Source: Hyparrhenia diplandra
Lineage: Eukaryota; Streptophyta; Magnoliopsida; Poales; Poaceae
Assembly (NCBI GenBank): GCA_015847255.1
Contig: JADLZK010012248.1
Span: forward strand, 2,498,037-2,562,036
Direction: 5' to 3'
DNA: 64,000 nt
In this document: piece after piece, positions 1 through 12,037 of the stretch
How the letters are laid out: every line of letters starts with the position of its first letter
Numbering within the stretch: the first letter of the stretch is position 1
Notes under the pieces: generated by a model
What the model was told of the DNA's origin: nothing
The model's database searches: none
The model's input: only the letters and a program-made list of their open reading frames with translations
Position numbers and translations under genes: made by a program

Positions 1-147
1 TTAAGCAAAATAGTCATACAATGTAAGCATGGCAGTGACAAATAAATGACTTAGGCTCAAATAAGATAATAGAAGCAAATACATATAAGAAATATGCAAA
101 GATAGTACCATTGGTTACATAATTTATTGAACCTAATGTACATCTGC

Positions 148-905
148 TCCTACTTTATCTTCCCACATCCTTTGAGCCATTGCATCTCTTTTTCTAGCCC
201 ATGCCACATTTTCCTCGTATATATCATGACGCTTTTCGATACTGAGGGCGGGGCTTTGTACCAAGCAGCCTCATCATAAACATACTCATCGAGGCCCGCC
301 CAAGAAGATCCAATTATGAAGTGCACAACAAGCCAACACAATTTTGACTTGTGTTTTCAAAGGGAAGAAAGGCTGACTTTTGAATATTTTGAAACGATTC
401 TTGAGGGAACCAAATCCTCGTTCAACGGTAGTCCTAAGTGAGGAATGGCGAAGATTGAATAATTCCTTCGGGTTCTCAGGCTCCCTAGCCCCCTTATATT
501 CTTTAAGGTGATATCGAGTACCACGGTATGGGGGTAATACACCAGGCCTTGCTGCATATCCCGCATCGGCTAGAAAAATATTTGCCTACATTGTTTTTTA
601 CAACTTAATTAGCTAAGAAAATAGGCCAAGTGTCGATTAGAGATATTAGGACATAATGGGGTATTCCTACCTTACGGTATGTTAAGCCCATTAGGACGTG
701 ATAGAGCATCTTGAAGCACATAAGAATCATGGGCCGAGCCTTCCCATTCAAAGCAAGAACATAGATGAATCTTAGGTCAAAATCAACTCCGCTGCTAGCA
801 CATTTTGGGTGGTAATATTTTTTCTACCCCTAAACCGATCTTGCATATGGAAAGGTACACATCTTTGGTATATGCGTACCATCCAAGGCTCCTATGCATC
901 CCTAT
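148..905 (-). pseudogene. PIF/Harbinger (DDE_Tnp_4, HARBI1-like) transposase remnant
   Basis: On the minus strand, about 92 uninterrupted codons (roughly 575 down to 300) read as the C-terminal half of a PIF/Harbinger transposase. They contain FLADAGYAA (second catalytic Asp region), RGTRYHLKEY, TTVERGFGSLKNRF (catalytic Glu region) and CCALHNWI. A separate upstream block near 905-860 gives GALDGTHIP, the first catalytic Asp block, but runs into a stop. A one-base slip after HNWI moves the frame to the tail LDEYVYDEAAWY, which ends near position 150. The blocks are separated by AT-rich intron-like spacers (about 600-660 and beyond 900). These enzymes cut and paste elements with 3-bp TWA/TTA-type targets. 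The copy is incomplete and broken and continues beyond what can be read; it looks inactive. The family call is firm; exon limits are approximate. Confidence 0.85.
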
Positions 906-1160
906 AAAAATATTTTTATAAAAAAAAATTAGATGATGAGCATGACACCTAAACTAATCTCGAAACATTGATTATCAATTTTTGCGGTGAGGACTGAAAT
1001 TGACAACATAAAGTTCAGATGTTTGGCTCGCCAAGCCATCATGATCATGCTTGCAATAGTTCAGTAGTTCGTAGTGCTTTCGATCATGTTTGCCTCCGTT
1101 TGAGTTTCGAGAAGCAAACCAATCGGTCTCGAGCATGCAAATTTTATTTTACCGATGAAA
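906..1160. other. AT-rich spacer, no gene seen
   Basis: Probably an intron or flank of the transposase remnant. No coding signal or element ends were recognised. Confidence 0.4.
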
Positions 1161-1176
1161 TGGCCAATCAGTTATC
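1161..1176. repeat. Left target-site duplication of LINE-like element
   Basis: TGGCCAATCAGTT followed by ATC recurs at 4218-4233 as TGGCCAATCAGTT followed by GTC: 13 identical bases, 15 of 16 overall. The left copy directly precedes the poly-T tract, as expected for a minus-strand retroposed element. Confidence 0.8.
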
Positions 1177-4100
1177 GATTTTTTTTTTTTTTCGCGATCG
1201 GGCCATTCACCCGTTTTTTTATTAAGAGGAGGAAAACCAAATCCAAATACAAACTAAGCCGGGATGCCGAGTAGACATCGAGCCGCTGGGCCGAGAAACA
1301 ACCAAAACAAAACAACACAACACAAAGCAAGAAACCTAACTACCGGATGCAAACCGTAAGCCTATTATAAGATAACCGGATGTCGCGACTAGACCGGAAG
1401 CACTCTCATGCTAGGACCGGCTCGCGCCCGATGCGGCGCTTCTTCCCCGCAGCCAGAAGACCTCCATGGCCTCCAAGTTGACCTCGGCGGCATTAGGGCC
1501 CCGTGAGGGCAGCCTGCGCAGCCAGCCAAAGGAGACCGCATCTTCCCGCTCGGCTCGACCTCGATCCCCATCTTCTTGAGCAAAACCTTCCTTGCCTGGT
1601 CCTTCCGGCTTATGGAGCCCGGACGCACTTTTTAAAGAAGCCGCAAGACCGCGTTTGGGCATTAGCACGAGGCGTCTTGGCGTGGGCGCGTTTTCCTCAA
1701 GACCGGCGTGGAGAGAATGGAGGGCTCGAGTTGCTTCCTCGGTCGCCCACAAAACCCCCGAACCGACGGCGCAGACACCGCGTGGTCGCCGCCACGCAGC
1801 CGTTCTCCATCTCCCACCCCCACAACTGGGGATGGTAGTGGTAGCTCTGGGAGACGCTAGCTGTAGCTCATCCGAACGGCGACCCGCCAGGCATGGCAGT
1901 CCCGGCTCGAAGCGTAGAGGTCGATGGGTCGACACGCCGGACATCGGCTGGTCCGCAATGTAAAGTCGCCGGCGTAGTCCCAACCGCCGCAGCGCCGTCA
2001 TGAGGCACCATCGACACGATGACTCCGCCAAGCCGACCCGTGGTGTGGGTGACATCGGATCCGCCAACGATGTCCCGCCTCGCCGAGGAAGGCGGGCGAC
2101 GACGAGGAGGCCGCGAGCCGTCAAGCATCGGTCGACCAACAGGGGGAGGCACCGCACTCGTCCGGCATTGCCGCGATCGGCGGAGGCCAAACGAAGCCCC
2201 GGGCCGGGGCCCAGCGCATCCCCGTGACGGTGCCGAACGCGGCCGGCGTAGGGTCCTTCCGCGTGGCGGTGGCGGTGGTAGGTGATGTGGCAGGGGAAGA
2301 ACCGACGGCCGTGGGCGCGGTCGACCGACAATAGCACGAAGTCGCGCCCGCGAGGTCGGGCGGCCACGCTTGCCCGCCGGGCACCTTCACGGCAGCGACG
2401 CGCGCCGGTGGCCCTCGCGGTGGCAGTAGAGCAACGCCGACGGAAGGTGCGTGAACGCATGGACGTGCTTCTTGAGAGGCAGTTGAAGCAACGCCCGACA
2501 AAGCGCCGGCCGGACGGGCCGGGCGCGGCGGTGTGGGCGATGGCGGCCGATGCCCGAGGTTGTCGCCGGGGAAGGACCTCCCGCCGCCGCATGACGTCGG
2601 GGGAGGCGCGGGCGATGGGGTCCCCACCGCAGTGGACGGGGTGCGCTTGCCGCCGCGGCGATCGCGGCCGCGGCACGCGACCAAGGCGGTGTGGACGGGG
2701 CGGGGCTGGTCGGCAAGTAAGACGACCACGGTCGTTGCCGCGCCGCCTCGCGCGGTTGGCGACGGCGAGCGAGGGCGAGCCGTATGGCAGCCACGACGCG
2801 GGTCCGGCGGCCGCCGAGGTCATCTTTGCCGCGGCGACGCGGCCGCTGCGCCTCTTCAGCGGGCGGTGCCGCACCGGTAACGCCAACCGGGCAGCGGCCG
2901 GGCAGGGTGGGGGTGGCAGCGCCGTTACGTGCCGTGCCCGGCCACCGGCGTGGGGCGGGTTCGCTCCTTCCCCGAGGAGCATCCGGTGAGGGGCGACGCC
3001 CGCCCCATAGCGAAGACGGTGGGACGGTGGGAGCGAAGGCCCCCGAAGAGGCCGACCGTGTCCCGCGAGCCATTTGGTGGTGGAGGATGCGGAAGCCGGG
3101 CGGCGTGATTGGAATCTCGAACTCGTCGTCGGAGCGCCGGACATGGGGGAGATCGACCAAAGCGCTCCCCTTGACCCGCCGACGGAGGAGGGGAAGCGTG
3201 GGCGAGACCCGACGGAGCAATCGCCCTCACCCCGAAACCGCCTCCCGACTTCCCTCGACGAACCCGACGGGGGAAGGCCTCCGGGTGGCCACCACGAAGG
3301 GCTGGCGCGGACGAAAGCGGGGGGGCCAGCCTCACGGAGAGGCCGGCGACGCCGCGACCGGCGTCGCAGCCGGCTACAACCACGGGCAAGACGGCCACGC
3401 CGACAGCATCCGCTATGAAGGCTGCATCGACGGCAGCGACTTCCGTGACGCCGGCGACAATGGCGGGCGCCAGCAGCACTCCCGCCTCCTACGACGCGCC
3501 GGCCGGGCGCTTCGGTTCCCGAGGAGCAGCGGGTGGGTGATCGGGCGATCTTGTACGTGCAAAGCAGCCGGGCTGGGGTCGGCGGAGAGAGCGTGAGGAC
3601 TCGGAGGAGCCGGGGCGCGATCGGGCGGTGGCGGCACCGTGACGCGGCGTGGGGGCCCGATAGGGCTCGGGAGTCCTCCGGTGTGCGGTGAACCGGTGGG
3701 GGAGCCCATGGCTGCCGAGCAGCCAGGAGCCGCCCGACGAAGCCGGAGGCCGAGCGACCCGCAAAGCACCCATGGGCGAGTAGATCAGGGGCTGGAGAAC
3801 TCGGATCCGGGTGTTGGAATGGAGGGGGCGTGCTGGCCTGGGAGATCAGCGCGGGCGGCTGGAGGGCGCCGGCACCGCCGCCCAGGGAGGAGGTGTCGGG
3901 GGCTCTAACGGTAGCATTCAGGTTCAATGCCACATCCTCCGTTATCAGTGGGTTGCTGAAACAATGGTGCATGGTACTGCATTATAGAAATAGACACAGG
4001 CTGCATTATAGAAATAGATACAGGCAGTGCTAATGTAAAGTTCAGTCATGAAATGTGCTACTGTTTCTAACTTTCTTGCCTTTATTTCATTCAAGAAATT

Positions 4101-4217
4101 ACATGTGCTGCTGGTTGTATCATTATATATATGTCAGTAATCACCAGCACCAAGGTAGGTTCCCAAATTTTTGAATATTTCACTGTTATGCTTACAACAA
4201 TGGCTTTAACTTTTCAT
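1177..4217 (-). mobile_element. Non-autonomous LINE-like retroelement, ORF1 without ORF2
   Basis: The element lies on the minus strand. Its 3' end is at about 1177-1195, where a poly-T tract on the plus strand (its poly-A tail) is preceded by an AATAAA-type signal and a tail ending in GATCGCG. It is bounded by a near-identical 13-16 bp duplication at 1161 and 4218. The body is strongly GC-rich from about 1400 to 3930 and contains a gag-like ORF1. The ORF1 stop is followed after only about 220 bp by the poly-A tail, so no reverse transcriptase or endonuclease region is present. The AT-rich 3930-4217 segment lies inside the duplications and may be 5' UTR or older filler. It looks non-autonomous. 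Confidence 0.7.
1411..3972 (-). pseudogene. Decayed LINE ORF1 (gag-like, CCHC zinc knuckle region)
   Basis: A long GC-rich open frame runs through the LINE-like element on the minus strand, but only parts look like protein. Near 2510-2420 the frames give GRCFNCLS, then HVHAF in a second frame, then CHREGHRRA. This is the double zinc-knuckle arrangement of grass LINE ORF1 proteins split by one-base slips. The C-terminal part (about 1800-1411) reads as a plausible low-complexity protein tail. ORF1 proteins of this type bind the element RNA. The 853-codon length mostly reflects GC richness and lack of stops; competing frames are also open. I would not annotate a functional host protein here. Confidence 0.5.
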
Positions 4218-4233
4218 TGGCCAATCAGTTGTC
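4218..4233. repeat. Right target-site duplication of LINE-like element
   Basis: Second copy of the 13-bp TGGCCAATCAGTT duplication; it marks the 5' end of the minus-strand element. Confidence 0.75.
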
Positions 4234-4577
4234 AGTAGTAGTATTATCAACTGACAAGTTCTGTTTTTGGTCATTTCATTGTTCCAGGAAGCAATCAGTG
4301 TGCTCGTACCACAACAATCGGCTAGTCTGCAGTGACTCGAGCAGAGCTTGGTTCGATCAGCATGTCCAGGCTCATGCTCGTGCTGCTCCTCAGCATTTTG
4401 GCTTTGCAGTTTTAGAAACTTACAATCATGTTTGTTCGACTGAGTGCTTGATCTGCATTTCCTTGTTCGACTTATCAGAACACTCCGGCAGCTGTACAAT
4501 GCCCTACTTGTTTAGTCTGTACATGTATGTACACTTGCTTGGTCTGTACGTGTACATAATCATCTATCATTTGCTTA

Positions 4578-4877
4578 GAGCAAGAACAATAATAGAGGCC
4601 AAATCTTTGAGTTTATATAAAGTTTATAAGAGCCAAACTATACTGATGGTTAGTATTCTACTTGGCTCCAAATATTTGTTTATACTAAATGTTTCATTCT
4701 CTTTCCTCCTCCTCCTCCTCACATACATCTGTTGGGGACCCACTCGTTATCCATGCATCCGCGCCCCGCTTGGTGCTTAACTAGTAGCCAAGCTCTCATC
4801 TCTCTCCTCTCTTCTCTTGTCCACCTCATCAAAAATCGCCGACTACTTGGCTTATAAGCCCATTATTGTACACGCTC
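4578..4877. mobile_element. Tourist/PIF-type MITE (300 bp, TTA target duplication)
   Basis: The ends are inverted copies: GAGCAAGAACAATAATAG on the left and the complement of CATTATTGTACACGCTC on the right. TTA lies at 4575-4577 and again at 4878-4880. The 3-bp TTA duplication and short size fit a non-autonomous PIF/Harbinger derivative. It carries no coding capacity. Confidence 0.75.
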
Positions 4878-4987
4878 TTAGTTTGTATGCGTGTATAGTC
4901 TGTACGTGTGCCACCCCCACACCCAACCCACCACGCACCATACATACTTGACCTTGGAAAACGTGGCAGATTGGATCGTGATACGAG

Positions 4988-5319
4988 TAGACCTAAGCAA
5001 AACTAGCCCGGCCCGGCCCGAGCCCGACGGGGTTTTGGCCCGCCCACGAACCTTAGTGGACGGGGCCGGGCGTAGATTTTGAAGCCTATTAAAATTTTTC
5101 TTGGTCCGAACTTCGGCCCGAAATACATTTTTAGCTATTTTGTAGTGTAAAAATGCGCGGGTAGCCCGCCCAAAAGCCGAACCCGGCCCGAGCCTAAAAA
5201 AAAAAAAAACTAGGCCCGACTTGCCAGGTGGGGACGTCATGGGCAGAATTTTTTTGCCCGAAATAACTGGGTTTTTTGGCCCGCCCGAACCCGACCCGCC
5301 CGAAAAATGCTCAGGTCTA
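4988..5319. mobile_element. hAT-type MITE (332 bp) with 8-bp target duplication
   Basis: The terminal repeats are TAGACCTAAGCA on the left and the complement of TGCTCAGGTCTA on the right, followed inward by CGGGCC-rich sequence. The octamer GATACGAG flanks it exactly at 4980-4987 and 5320-5327. An 8-bp duplication is diagnostic for hAT elements. It has no coding capacity. Confidence 0.88.
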
Positions 5320-5327
5320 GATACGAG

Positions 5328-5733
5328 CACATTGCTGAGCGACGATGTCAAAATGAACGTTACAACTGATAGCCATCTACTCCTAGTTTCACCATTTTTT
5401 TAAATAAATAAATCAAATAAGTAACTTTAAATTAAATTAGGGAGGTCACATTGCCTGTTTAATATCATAATTTTTTTTGTTCATGAAAAAAAAACAGAGG
5501 TAGTATAGCCCCCAATACTACTTGACGTCAAAACAGAAGGAACTAAAATCCAGAGCAACAAACGCTGAGAAAACAGAGCAACGATGAAGCACAAACGAGA
5601 TTGAATCAAATGTAATCCAATTTAATAACTGAATCCTCGTAATTACTCATCTAATCCAAAATTTACTTCACGAGTCCTACCGGCCCATGCAATGCAAGGC
5701 AGCGACTTAGTCCACGGTGGCCATTAGCCATCG
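5328..5733. other. AT-rich 3' flank of the minus-strand BOI-like gene
   Basis: Probably includes the 3' UTR and terminator of the RING gene that ends at 5734. No other feature was recognised. Confidence 0.4.
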
Positions 5734-6817
5734 TCAGTTGGGCGCGATGTGGAGGGCCGCGTTCTTGTCGCCGGAGCAGACGGGGCAGGCGTCCATCCTC
5801 GGCTCGCACGCCTTGCACAGGCACAGGTGCCGGCACGGCAGCACCAGCACCGACGCCTCACCCTCAGCGCACGTCCTGCACGCCAACTTCGCCGCCGACG
5901 ACGGCGCTCTGTCGTCGTCCCCAGCCGCCGCTCTGCCGTCGTCGCCCCCAGCCGCTCTGTCGACGACGCAGCAGCACGACTGCGCGTCCTCAGGCTTGGA
6001 CGCCGACGACTCGCCGAACCCCTCGGCGACCAGGACGAGGAGCGGAGGAGCAGCGCGTCGAGCGTGGCCTGGAGCCCTTAACGACGGCCTCGTTGCCCCT
6101 CGCGACGCCGCACCACGCCTGCGCCTCCGCTGCCGCCATCCGGACCCGCTCCTCGAGCTCCGCGGCGCGCCGGCGCGCCGCCTCCAGCTGCTCCTCGGCC
6201 TCACGCGCACGCCGCGTCAGCATCCCCGACGACGACGACACGGCTGCTGCCGCTGCTGCTCGCACCAGCGCCCGGCGCTGCCGCTCCCGCGCCGCCTCCA
6301 GCCACTCCGCGCGCAGCCGGTCGCACTCGGCGCGCACCAGCGCGTCCACGTCCACCTCCGCCGCGCCGCCGTGCAGCTGCCGCCACAGCAGCATCTCCGA
6401 CGACGCCGCCATTGCGTCGTGCTCCGCCACCGGAGCCTGATCCGGAACTGCCTCGGCATACCTCCCGCTCGTCGACGCCGCCAGCGCCGTGGCGTTGGAG
6501 TCCTCGTACGGCCGCCGCATCCCCGGGGTAGCAGGAGCCGCGCGTGGTGAAGGAGCTCGTCGTCGTTCTCCCTGAAGCGCTTGCGCGATGGCACGGGTGT
6601 CACTGCCGGGCCGCCGTTGCACGTGAGCTCGCTCTGCCCGGCGCAGTAGTCGTCGTACTGCTGCCACGTGTAGCCATCACCGCCCACGGCCGCCGCGGCG
6701 AACAGGAGCGCGCCGTAGTCCTTATTGAGCGCGGCACGCATCGGCTGCTGCTCCTCGGCGGCCGCGTAGGCGTAGAGTGGGGAGCACGAGGCCGCCCAAC
6801 TGCGCTTGCACGGCCAT
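5734..6817 (-). pseudogene. BOI/SBP-type RING E3 ubiquitin ligase, frame-shifted copy
   Basis: Minus strand, ATG at 6817 (MAVQAQLGG, the family's usual N-terminus), stop at 5734. In order: an N-terminal region with SELTCNGG and a RKRFREND block (about 6600-6550), a region rich in Glu, Arg and Ala predicted as coiled coil (about 6400-6100), and a C-terminal C3HC4-type RING (CRTC, LPCRHLCLCKAC, CPVC; about 5860-5740) ending in HIAPN. Such proteins transfer ubiquitin and in Arabidopsis (BOI, BRG1-3) modulate cell death, defence and gibberellin responses. As written, the frame changes four times: near 6795 (one extra base), near 6535, near 6085 and near 6045 (one base missing each). All RING ligands are intact, so sequencing error is a real alternative to decay. 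Intronless; about 360 residues if the breaks are ignored. The paralogue is at 21689. Confidence 0.8.
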
Positions 6818-6890
6818 GGTGGCGTGATGGTGTCAGGAGGTGGATGATGAGATGATCGATGGAGTCCTGCCCTGGAGGCGGTGGCGTTTG

Positions 6891-6900
6891 GTTATATATC
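6891..6900 (-). promoter_or_regulatory. TATA box of the minus-strand BOI-like gene
   Basis: GATATATAAC on the minus strand, about 75 bp upstream of the ATG at 6817 and followed by a C-rich leader. Position and sequence fit a core promoter. Confidence 0.5.
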
Positions 6901-8620
6901 GCGGAGGTGGCGACGCCACGCGACATGGTCGGACGTCGTGGCCGGGGCGTCGCGACTGGATGGCGGTGGCGGGCCCCGCGCGATTGGGGTGGATGCGATG
7001 CATGCACGCGTGCAGGTACTACAGTTACGTTACCGCCGCTAATTAATGGGGGCCGGTTACCAGTAACAGTCTCCGTACTGGAGTATCATCATCAGCATTA
7101 CTACGAGACTTCGTCGGGAAGAGTTAATTAATTACTACTAGTTTAAAAAAGTTAGTACTCATACCCGAAGCAGTCGTACTGTTAGTTAGTTTGTTTGTTG
7201 TGTGTTAAAGTGGTGCCAACGGCCTAGACAAGCGGATCCCGTCCAAAAAAAGTTGCCGGGGTGGACCACGCGCGAGGTAATGGCGGGAGGGCGTACGCCA
7301 CTCGCTCGTGCTGCTGCTGGTACAGGTGTGTGAAGCCGTGTGAACGTGAGCCTGCAGTACTAACAACCTGTTTTGATTTGAATAAATAAGCAGGGGATTG
7401 GGATTTAGTTAATGATGATGGTGTGAGGATGGATGCTTTGCCTAAACAAATGGGAGTCTCGAGATCCGGCGATCTCCACCGGCGTCCCTTTCCGATCCAG
7501 ACTTTGTCGTCTGTCTGCGTCTGCGCGCGCAATGTGCGGACGAAAAGCTATCGCCGGCAACCACTGCACACCGATGATGGACAAAATGAAAGCGTGCAGG
7601 TGGATGGATGCTGGCGCAGACCAGCATGTGATGCAGGGCAACGCGCCGGTGGCACGCCCGGGTGCCCCGCGGCTCCGTTCGTCCCCCTTTGGCCACCTGT
7701 GCATGCGTCCGAGCCTTTTCCAGGTCGCCTGCCCGGGCCCTGCTGCTTTTGTTTCGTCGTCCAGTCCAGTGTCGCTGTACGGCCGCGCACATGTCACCGC
7801 GCTTTGTTTATGCATGCCGACCGGGCCGTGGTTTTCTATGATTTTTATTTAGGGGTTTTTTATATGTCTAAAGGCGATCTTGACGAGGATCGTGGCAGAT
7901 AACTGATGATGGATTAGGAGGCAACAACCATACGAGCGAGTGTGCAAACAGCCAACAATCCAGTTGAGTCCACCAGCGTCGGGTGGGTCCTGGCCGGCGT
8001 GGCATGCGGCAGTGGCCACGTCGGAGCGGTGGGTGGGTTGTGGCTGGCCATGTGGGATCTTATCCAACTTCTGCATCATGTCGTACAGATTTGCTACGAC
8101 TGTCATCTGTTTTTGCTGCTTCTGTCGAGGTGGTTCACACCCAAGGGAGGGAAGCTGGTACCGTGGTACGTGTATGTGGTGCGTGCATGCGCATTCGAAG
8201 ATACTACTGCACTGGCTTGCTGTGGTTGTTTATTTCTTTTTAGCGTTGTCTACCAAAAACCGGGAGAGAAAGCAACCTCATCATGACTTTACTTAATCTA
8301 CCTCACCCCAACTGTTATGATGTTTATAAAAACTTCAGCTCATGAGTTAAACGGAGGCGAAACGTACGCATGGCAAGAATTAGGCAATTTGTTTAACACC
8401 CACCCATTGTACTTACTCTACAGCAAGCTCGGATTCAATTCAAGAGTTGAAGCCTTCAATTTTGATGTTTCTTGCGTACTATGCACGGTGGCGGTGCACA
8501 CCGGCCGGCCAGGAGCAACAACGACAGCAGCGACAAAAGTTACGTGATGTCCGGGCGTACGACGGATCGTCTGGTCGCGGCCACTGTGGCTTCTCCGGGT
8601 ACAGGTGCAGTGCAGATGCT
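6901..8620. other. Upstream region of BOI-like copy 1; no gene seen
   Basis: Mixed-composition spacer. Several short open frames overlap on both strands, but none has recognisable domains. It may hold distal promoter sequence. Confidence 0.4.
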
Positions 8621-8779
8621 TGCAGGTCTAGGTGGAAAGCTCGTCCCCAATTTGAATATCGTGGATTTTGACAAACGACTTAGAAATTCAAATTTTGATG
8701 GGGGGAAACACCTCTTTCTGGGTTTTTATTTTTGAACTAGTGGACATACATGGACACCCAACTTCCACCTAGACTTGCA
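8621..8779. mobile_element. MITE-like inverted-repeat element, family shared with 38420-38716
   Basis: The ends are inverted: TGCAGGTCTAGGTGGAAAG on the left and the complement of ACTTCCACCTAGACTTGCA on the right. The interior (AAATTTGAA, TCAAAAT and GTGGATTTTGACAAA-like words) matches the reverse complement of the element at 38.4 kb. No clear target duplication was found and the superfamily is unassigned. Confidence 0.55.
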
Positions 8780-10694
8780 GGCTCGCTAGACCACCTGGCG
8801 TATCCGCTTGACTAGTATCTTTTGGAGGGGGTCAGAACGTACGCTAGCGTAGTAGCAGTAACACTGTAACAGTAAAGTTCGTGGATGCATCGCATCGTCC
8901 TGAGCCTCGCCGGTCTCGATCCACTATTCTCTTGTATACTACAGTACCGATGCATCTGATGGGGTACGAGTACATACGTAGTACTCGTACGGTACGTTGT
9001 AAAGTGTACTAGTCGTGTATACGGAACAACGAACGAACAGCTGCAGCACGTGCAACAGTAGCGGTGGTCGGAGACACAGACAACAGGCCGGCCTGTGTAC
9101 CATGCTTGGGCCGCACCGGCCTGCGTGCGTACTTTCCCATCCCGTGCCACATGATTGCCTTGCCTTCTCTCTTCCTCTCGATTGTTGGGCTGCTGGACAC
9201 ACCACATGTCTGCTGTGTAACCACGTTGACGTCGTGCGACGTGGCACGCATGCATCGTCGACACGACCGGCGGGGGACTGGAGTGTACTGTACGTACGTC
9301 CTCCATCGTTCGTTCGATGATCGATCGTCACACCAACTAAAACACATCATGCATGCATGTACGCGTCTTTTGTAGTAGTAGCTTTTAGGTGTGCATGATG
9401 CTGCCTGGCCTGTCCAAGTGTACACACGTCTTTTTTGGTGCATTGATTGGAACTTGGAAGGAAAAAGGAAATTAGCTACTGTCTACTACATTACAAGAAC
9501 GATACGGGACGAATAGGGCTAAGGCGTCCGCGAATTAATAAATTCAAGAATCTTATTACCACGTGAGTCGGTGACGTGGAGGTGAGAGACAACAACAAAG
9601 ACTATTTTATTGGTGGACCACACGCCATCTGTTCTTGAATTACGTGAAATAGTCTAAATTTTTTGCATGTATTTAGTGACTATTCTCTCTCCTACTTTTT
9701 CCACGCCACGCCACATCTAGATAAGCGAAAAATAATTAACCATCGGGACGACCTAGGCAGAGCATGCTAGTGTAGCTGTGTACGTACTACGTGCTACTAG
9801 CTGTAGGAGGCCACGTCCGATCGAACAGCTTTGAATGTGTCCACCACCAGATGCTGATGCATGAACGAACGAAGTCGAATCTCGCTATGGCGTGCCTGCA
9901 CACGCAACTCCGTATGCATGCATGCAAGCAAGCCTGGTCCCTGTCGATCCATCGTCCAAATCGGCGTCCGTTGAAGCGAGCCAACAAAGGTAGCACGGCG
10001 TACCAGCGTGGGTACAACTGTGCCGATCGAACTGCCGATAGGCACAACGCCAGCACGGCCACCTGTCACTCACAAAAATCGATCGACATACGGACCGGCG
10101 TACGTACTACTAGTAGCTAGTACCCCGTAGTATAACCTACTCCGTACCACGTACAACAGTAAGTGCCAGCCTCTCAAATCAAGCTTGTGGGGTGACATGT
10201 ACAATCCACGGAGGGAACGTACGTACTATACGTGAAGCAGTTGCCGCGGCATCATCCTACAATTCGTGGCCGTGACTCTTGATCCCACACAATTCGTGGC
10301 TGTTCTACCTTTCTTTAATTTCGCCGGTTGGACTTAGAGTATTTCACAATCACAAGAACTTGTAAGTAAACCCGTCGGTTCCTCTGTTTTGTTGGTGTCA
10401 GATTAGTGTTTCGAACGGTCGTTTCAATATATTCTTTAGGAAAGGTTTTCTTCACACACCGGAGGGGCAAAACCATCTAGTTTGAGCTTCATTTAAGACC
10501 TAGAAGCTAGGCAAAGAGAGGACATAGGAGATAACCAAATGAGCATTTTTTTCAAGCTCATTCCTCTGTGTTGCTAGGCGTGTCTGGAACCTTAATTTGC
10601 TAAAAACTATTTTAGCAAATTGAACTAAGCAAGCTGTTTTGCTACCTCAGCTACCATGCTACCAAGTTTTTCCTTGTTCTGAAGGGAGAGCAAA
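8780..10694. other. Spacer, no gene recognised
   Basis: Contains many GTAC-rich words and a small inverted repeat (AATTCAAGAA near 9541 and its complement near 9632). Short overlapping frames look non-coding. Confidence 0.4.
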
Positions 10695-11820
10695 CACTAC
10701 TGGAAACTCGAATACTTACGTGCGTGATGATTTTTTTGTGCATTTTTTTTTCAACATACAGGGGTTTTAAAATAAACAGTCAGAAAAATATGAAAATCCA
10801 TAGAATAATTATATTTTTTTTTTACGTGTGTGAGAAAACACATGGTTTTTTCTATAGCTTTTTTTTTATCTATGCTTTTCTATAATTAATTGGAATAAAA
10901 TTTGCACAAAAGCATATCATATTATATGTTCACTATGTAGATCTACTCATGTGGATTTTCTATTTTATGATTTTTCCTATGATTTACTATAATTTTGCTT
11001 GAGATTCAAGCAAAAATAAATAAAAAAACAAAAACCATTGTCACTATAGCAAAACCACTATCGAAAATCGTTTAGGGGATTATTTGATTGCCGTTGGAGA
11101 ATTGGGTTTCATAGTTTGCGGGGTGAAGTAGTTCACGCTCAAAAGTTGATGGGGTTATGTAGACTTTTTCCATTCCCCGTATGTAGTCATGCTTGCATCA
11201 TAGGATGTTTCTAGAGATCAAAGGTATTGAGTTGTCACCATTCCTCACATCTTGTTGTCTAAAGATATATCTTTGCTTAACAGAGTAGAGACGGAGTGTA
11301 TGGTGAAGTAATTTACTATTGGTTGAACTATAGAAAAAAAAATAGCTTGGTTTCTTTTTCCATATCCATGTTTGTGAATTCATGTTGAACATGTAGATGA
11401 CCAAATATATGTGTTGATAGATTAGACTGATTCATTTTTTTAACACAAGTGTTGACTCCATTCATGATGGACTACCGATTTGTGTATTATTTGAATGAAA
11501 CTTTCTATCATGCACACAAATTATTGGATGGGCAATATATTTTTGTATGTTGTTACTAATGTTACAAATTATTATTTTTGCATGTTCATTTCTATTTTTC
11601 TTTGATTTTTAGCTATACCAACAGAAAAATGCATATTTTCTATGTGCTTATTTCTTTTTTCTATAAATATTAGTGCACATAAAATTGATTTTTAAATTGG
11701 GTGAGACTATTTTTACGTGCATGTACGAACCCACAAAAAATGATTTCGGACGGTGAACGCACAAAAAGAACTTTTCGTGCGTTTAAACACGCACAAAAAT
11801 AATCTCGTGTATTTCCTAAT
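10695..11820. mobile_element. CACTA (En/Spm)-type element, 5' end and interior fragment
   Basis: Starts with CACTACTGGAAACTCG, typical of a CACTA terminus, followed by subterminal CGTGCGTG and TTTTTGTGC motifs. Similar motifs recur inverted near 11770-11815 (CGTGCGTTTAAACACGCAC). The matching TAGTG terminus was not found, so the right end is missing or degenerate. The interior is AT-rich with no transposase. Confidence 0.5.
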
Positions 11821-12037
11821 CCTTTCTCACAAATCTTAGCTTTGCTTGTTTCTGGGCAAGCACCTTAGGACCCTAAGCCATCTAGGCAAGGTGAGGTAAG
11901 GCAAACCTCTTCCTCACAAAATTCCTGCATTTCCTAATCTTTTTATTTTGAACCTCTACTCACAAAGTAATGTTAGTTGTGACTAATGAAAAAAGAGCTT
12001 TATTAAGAAGGTTTGAATGATCAGGAGGATTATGGCT

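Noticed and set aside
1411..3972. 853-codon open frame as a host protein gene
   Set aside because: It lies wholly within a retroposed element bracketed by a target duplication, other frames in the same GC-rich stretch are also open, and the zinc-knuckle pieces are split over frames.
4217..4780. 187-codon frame as a gene
   Set aside because: Low-complexity, Ser/Phe/Leu-rich, crosses a LINE target duplication and a MITE boundary.
9541..9641. Inverted repeat as a MITE or microRNA hairpin
   Set aside because: Only a 10-bp arm on each side, with no target duplication and no known miRNA sequence.
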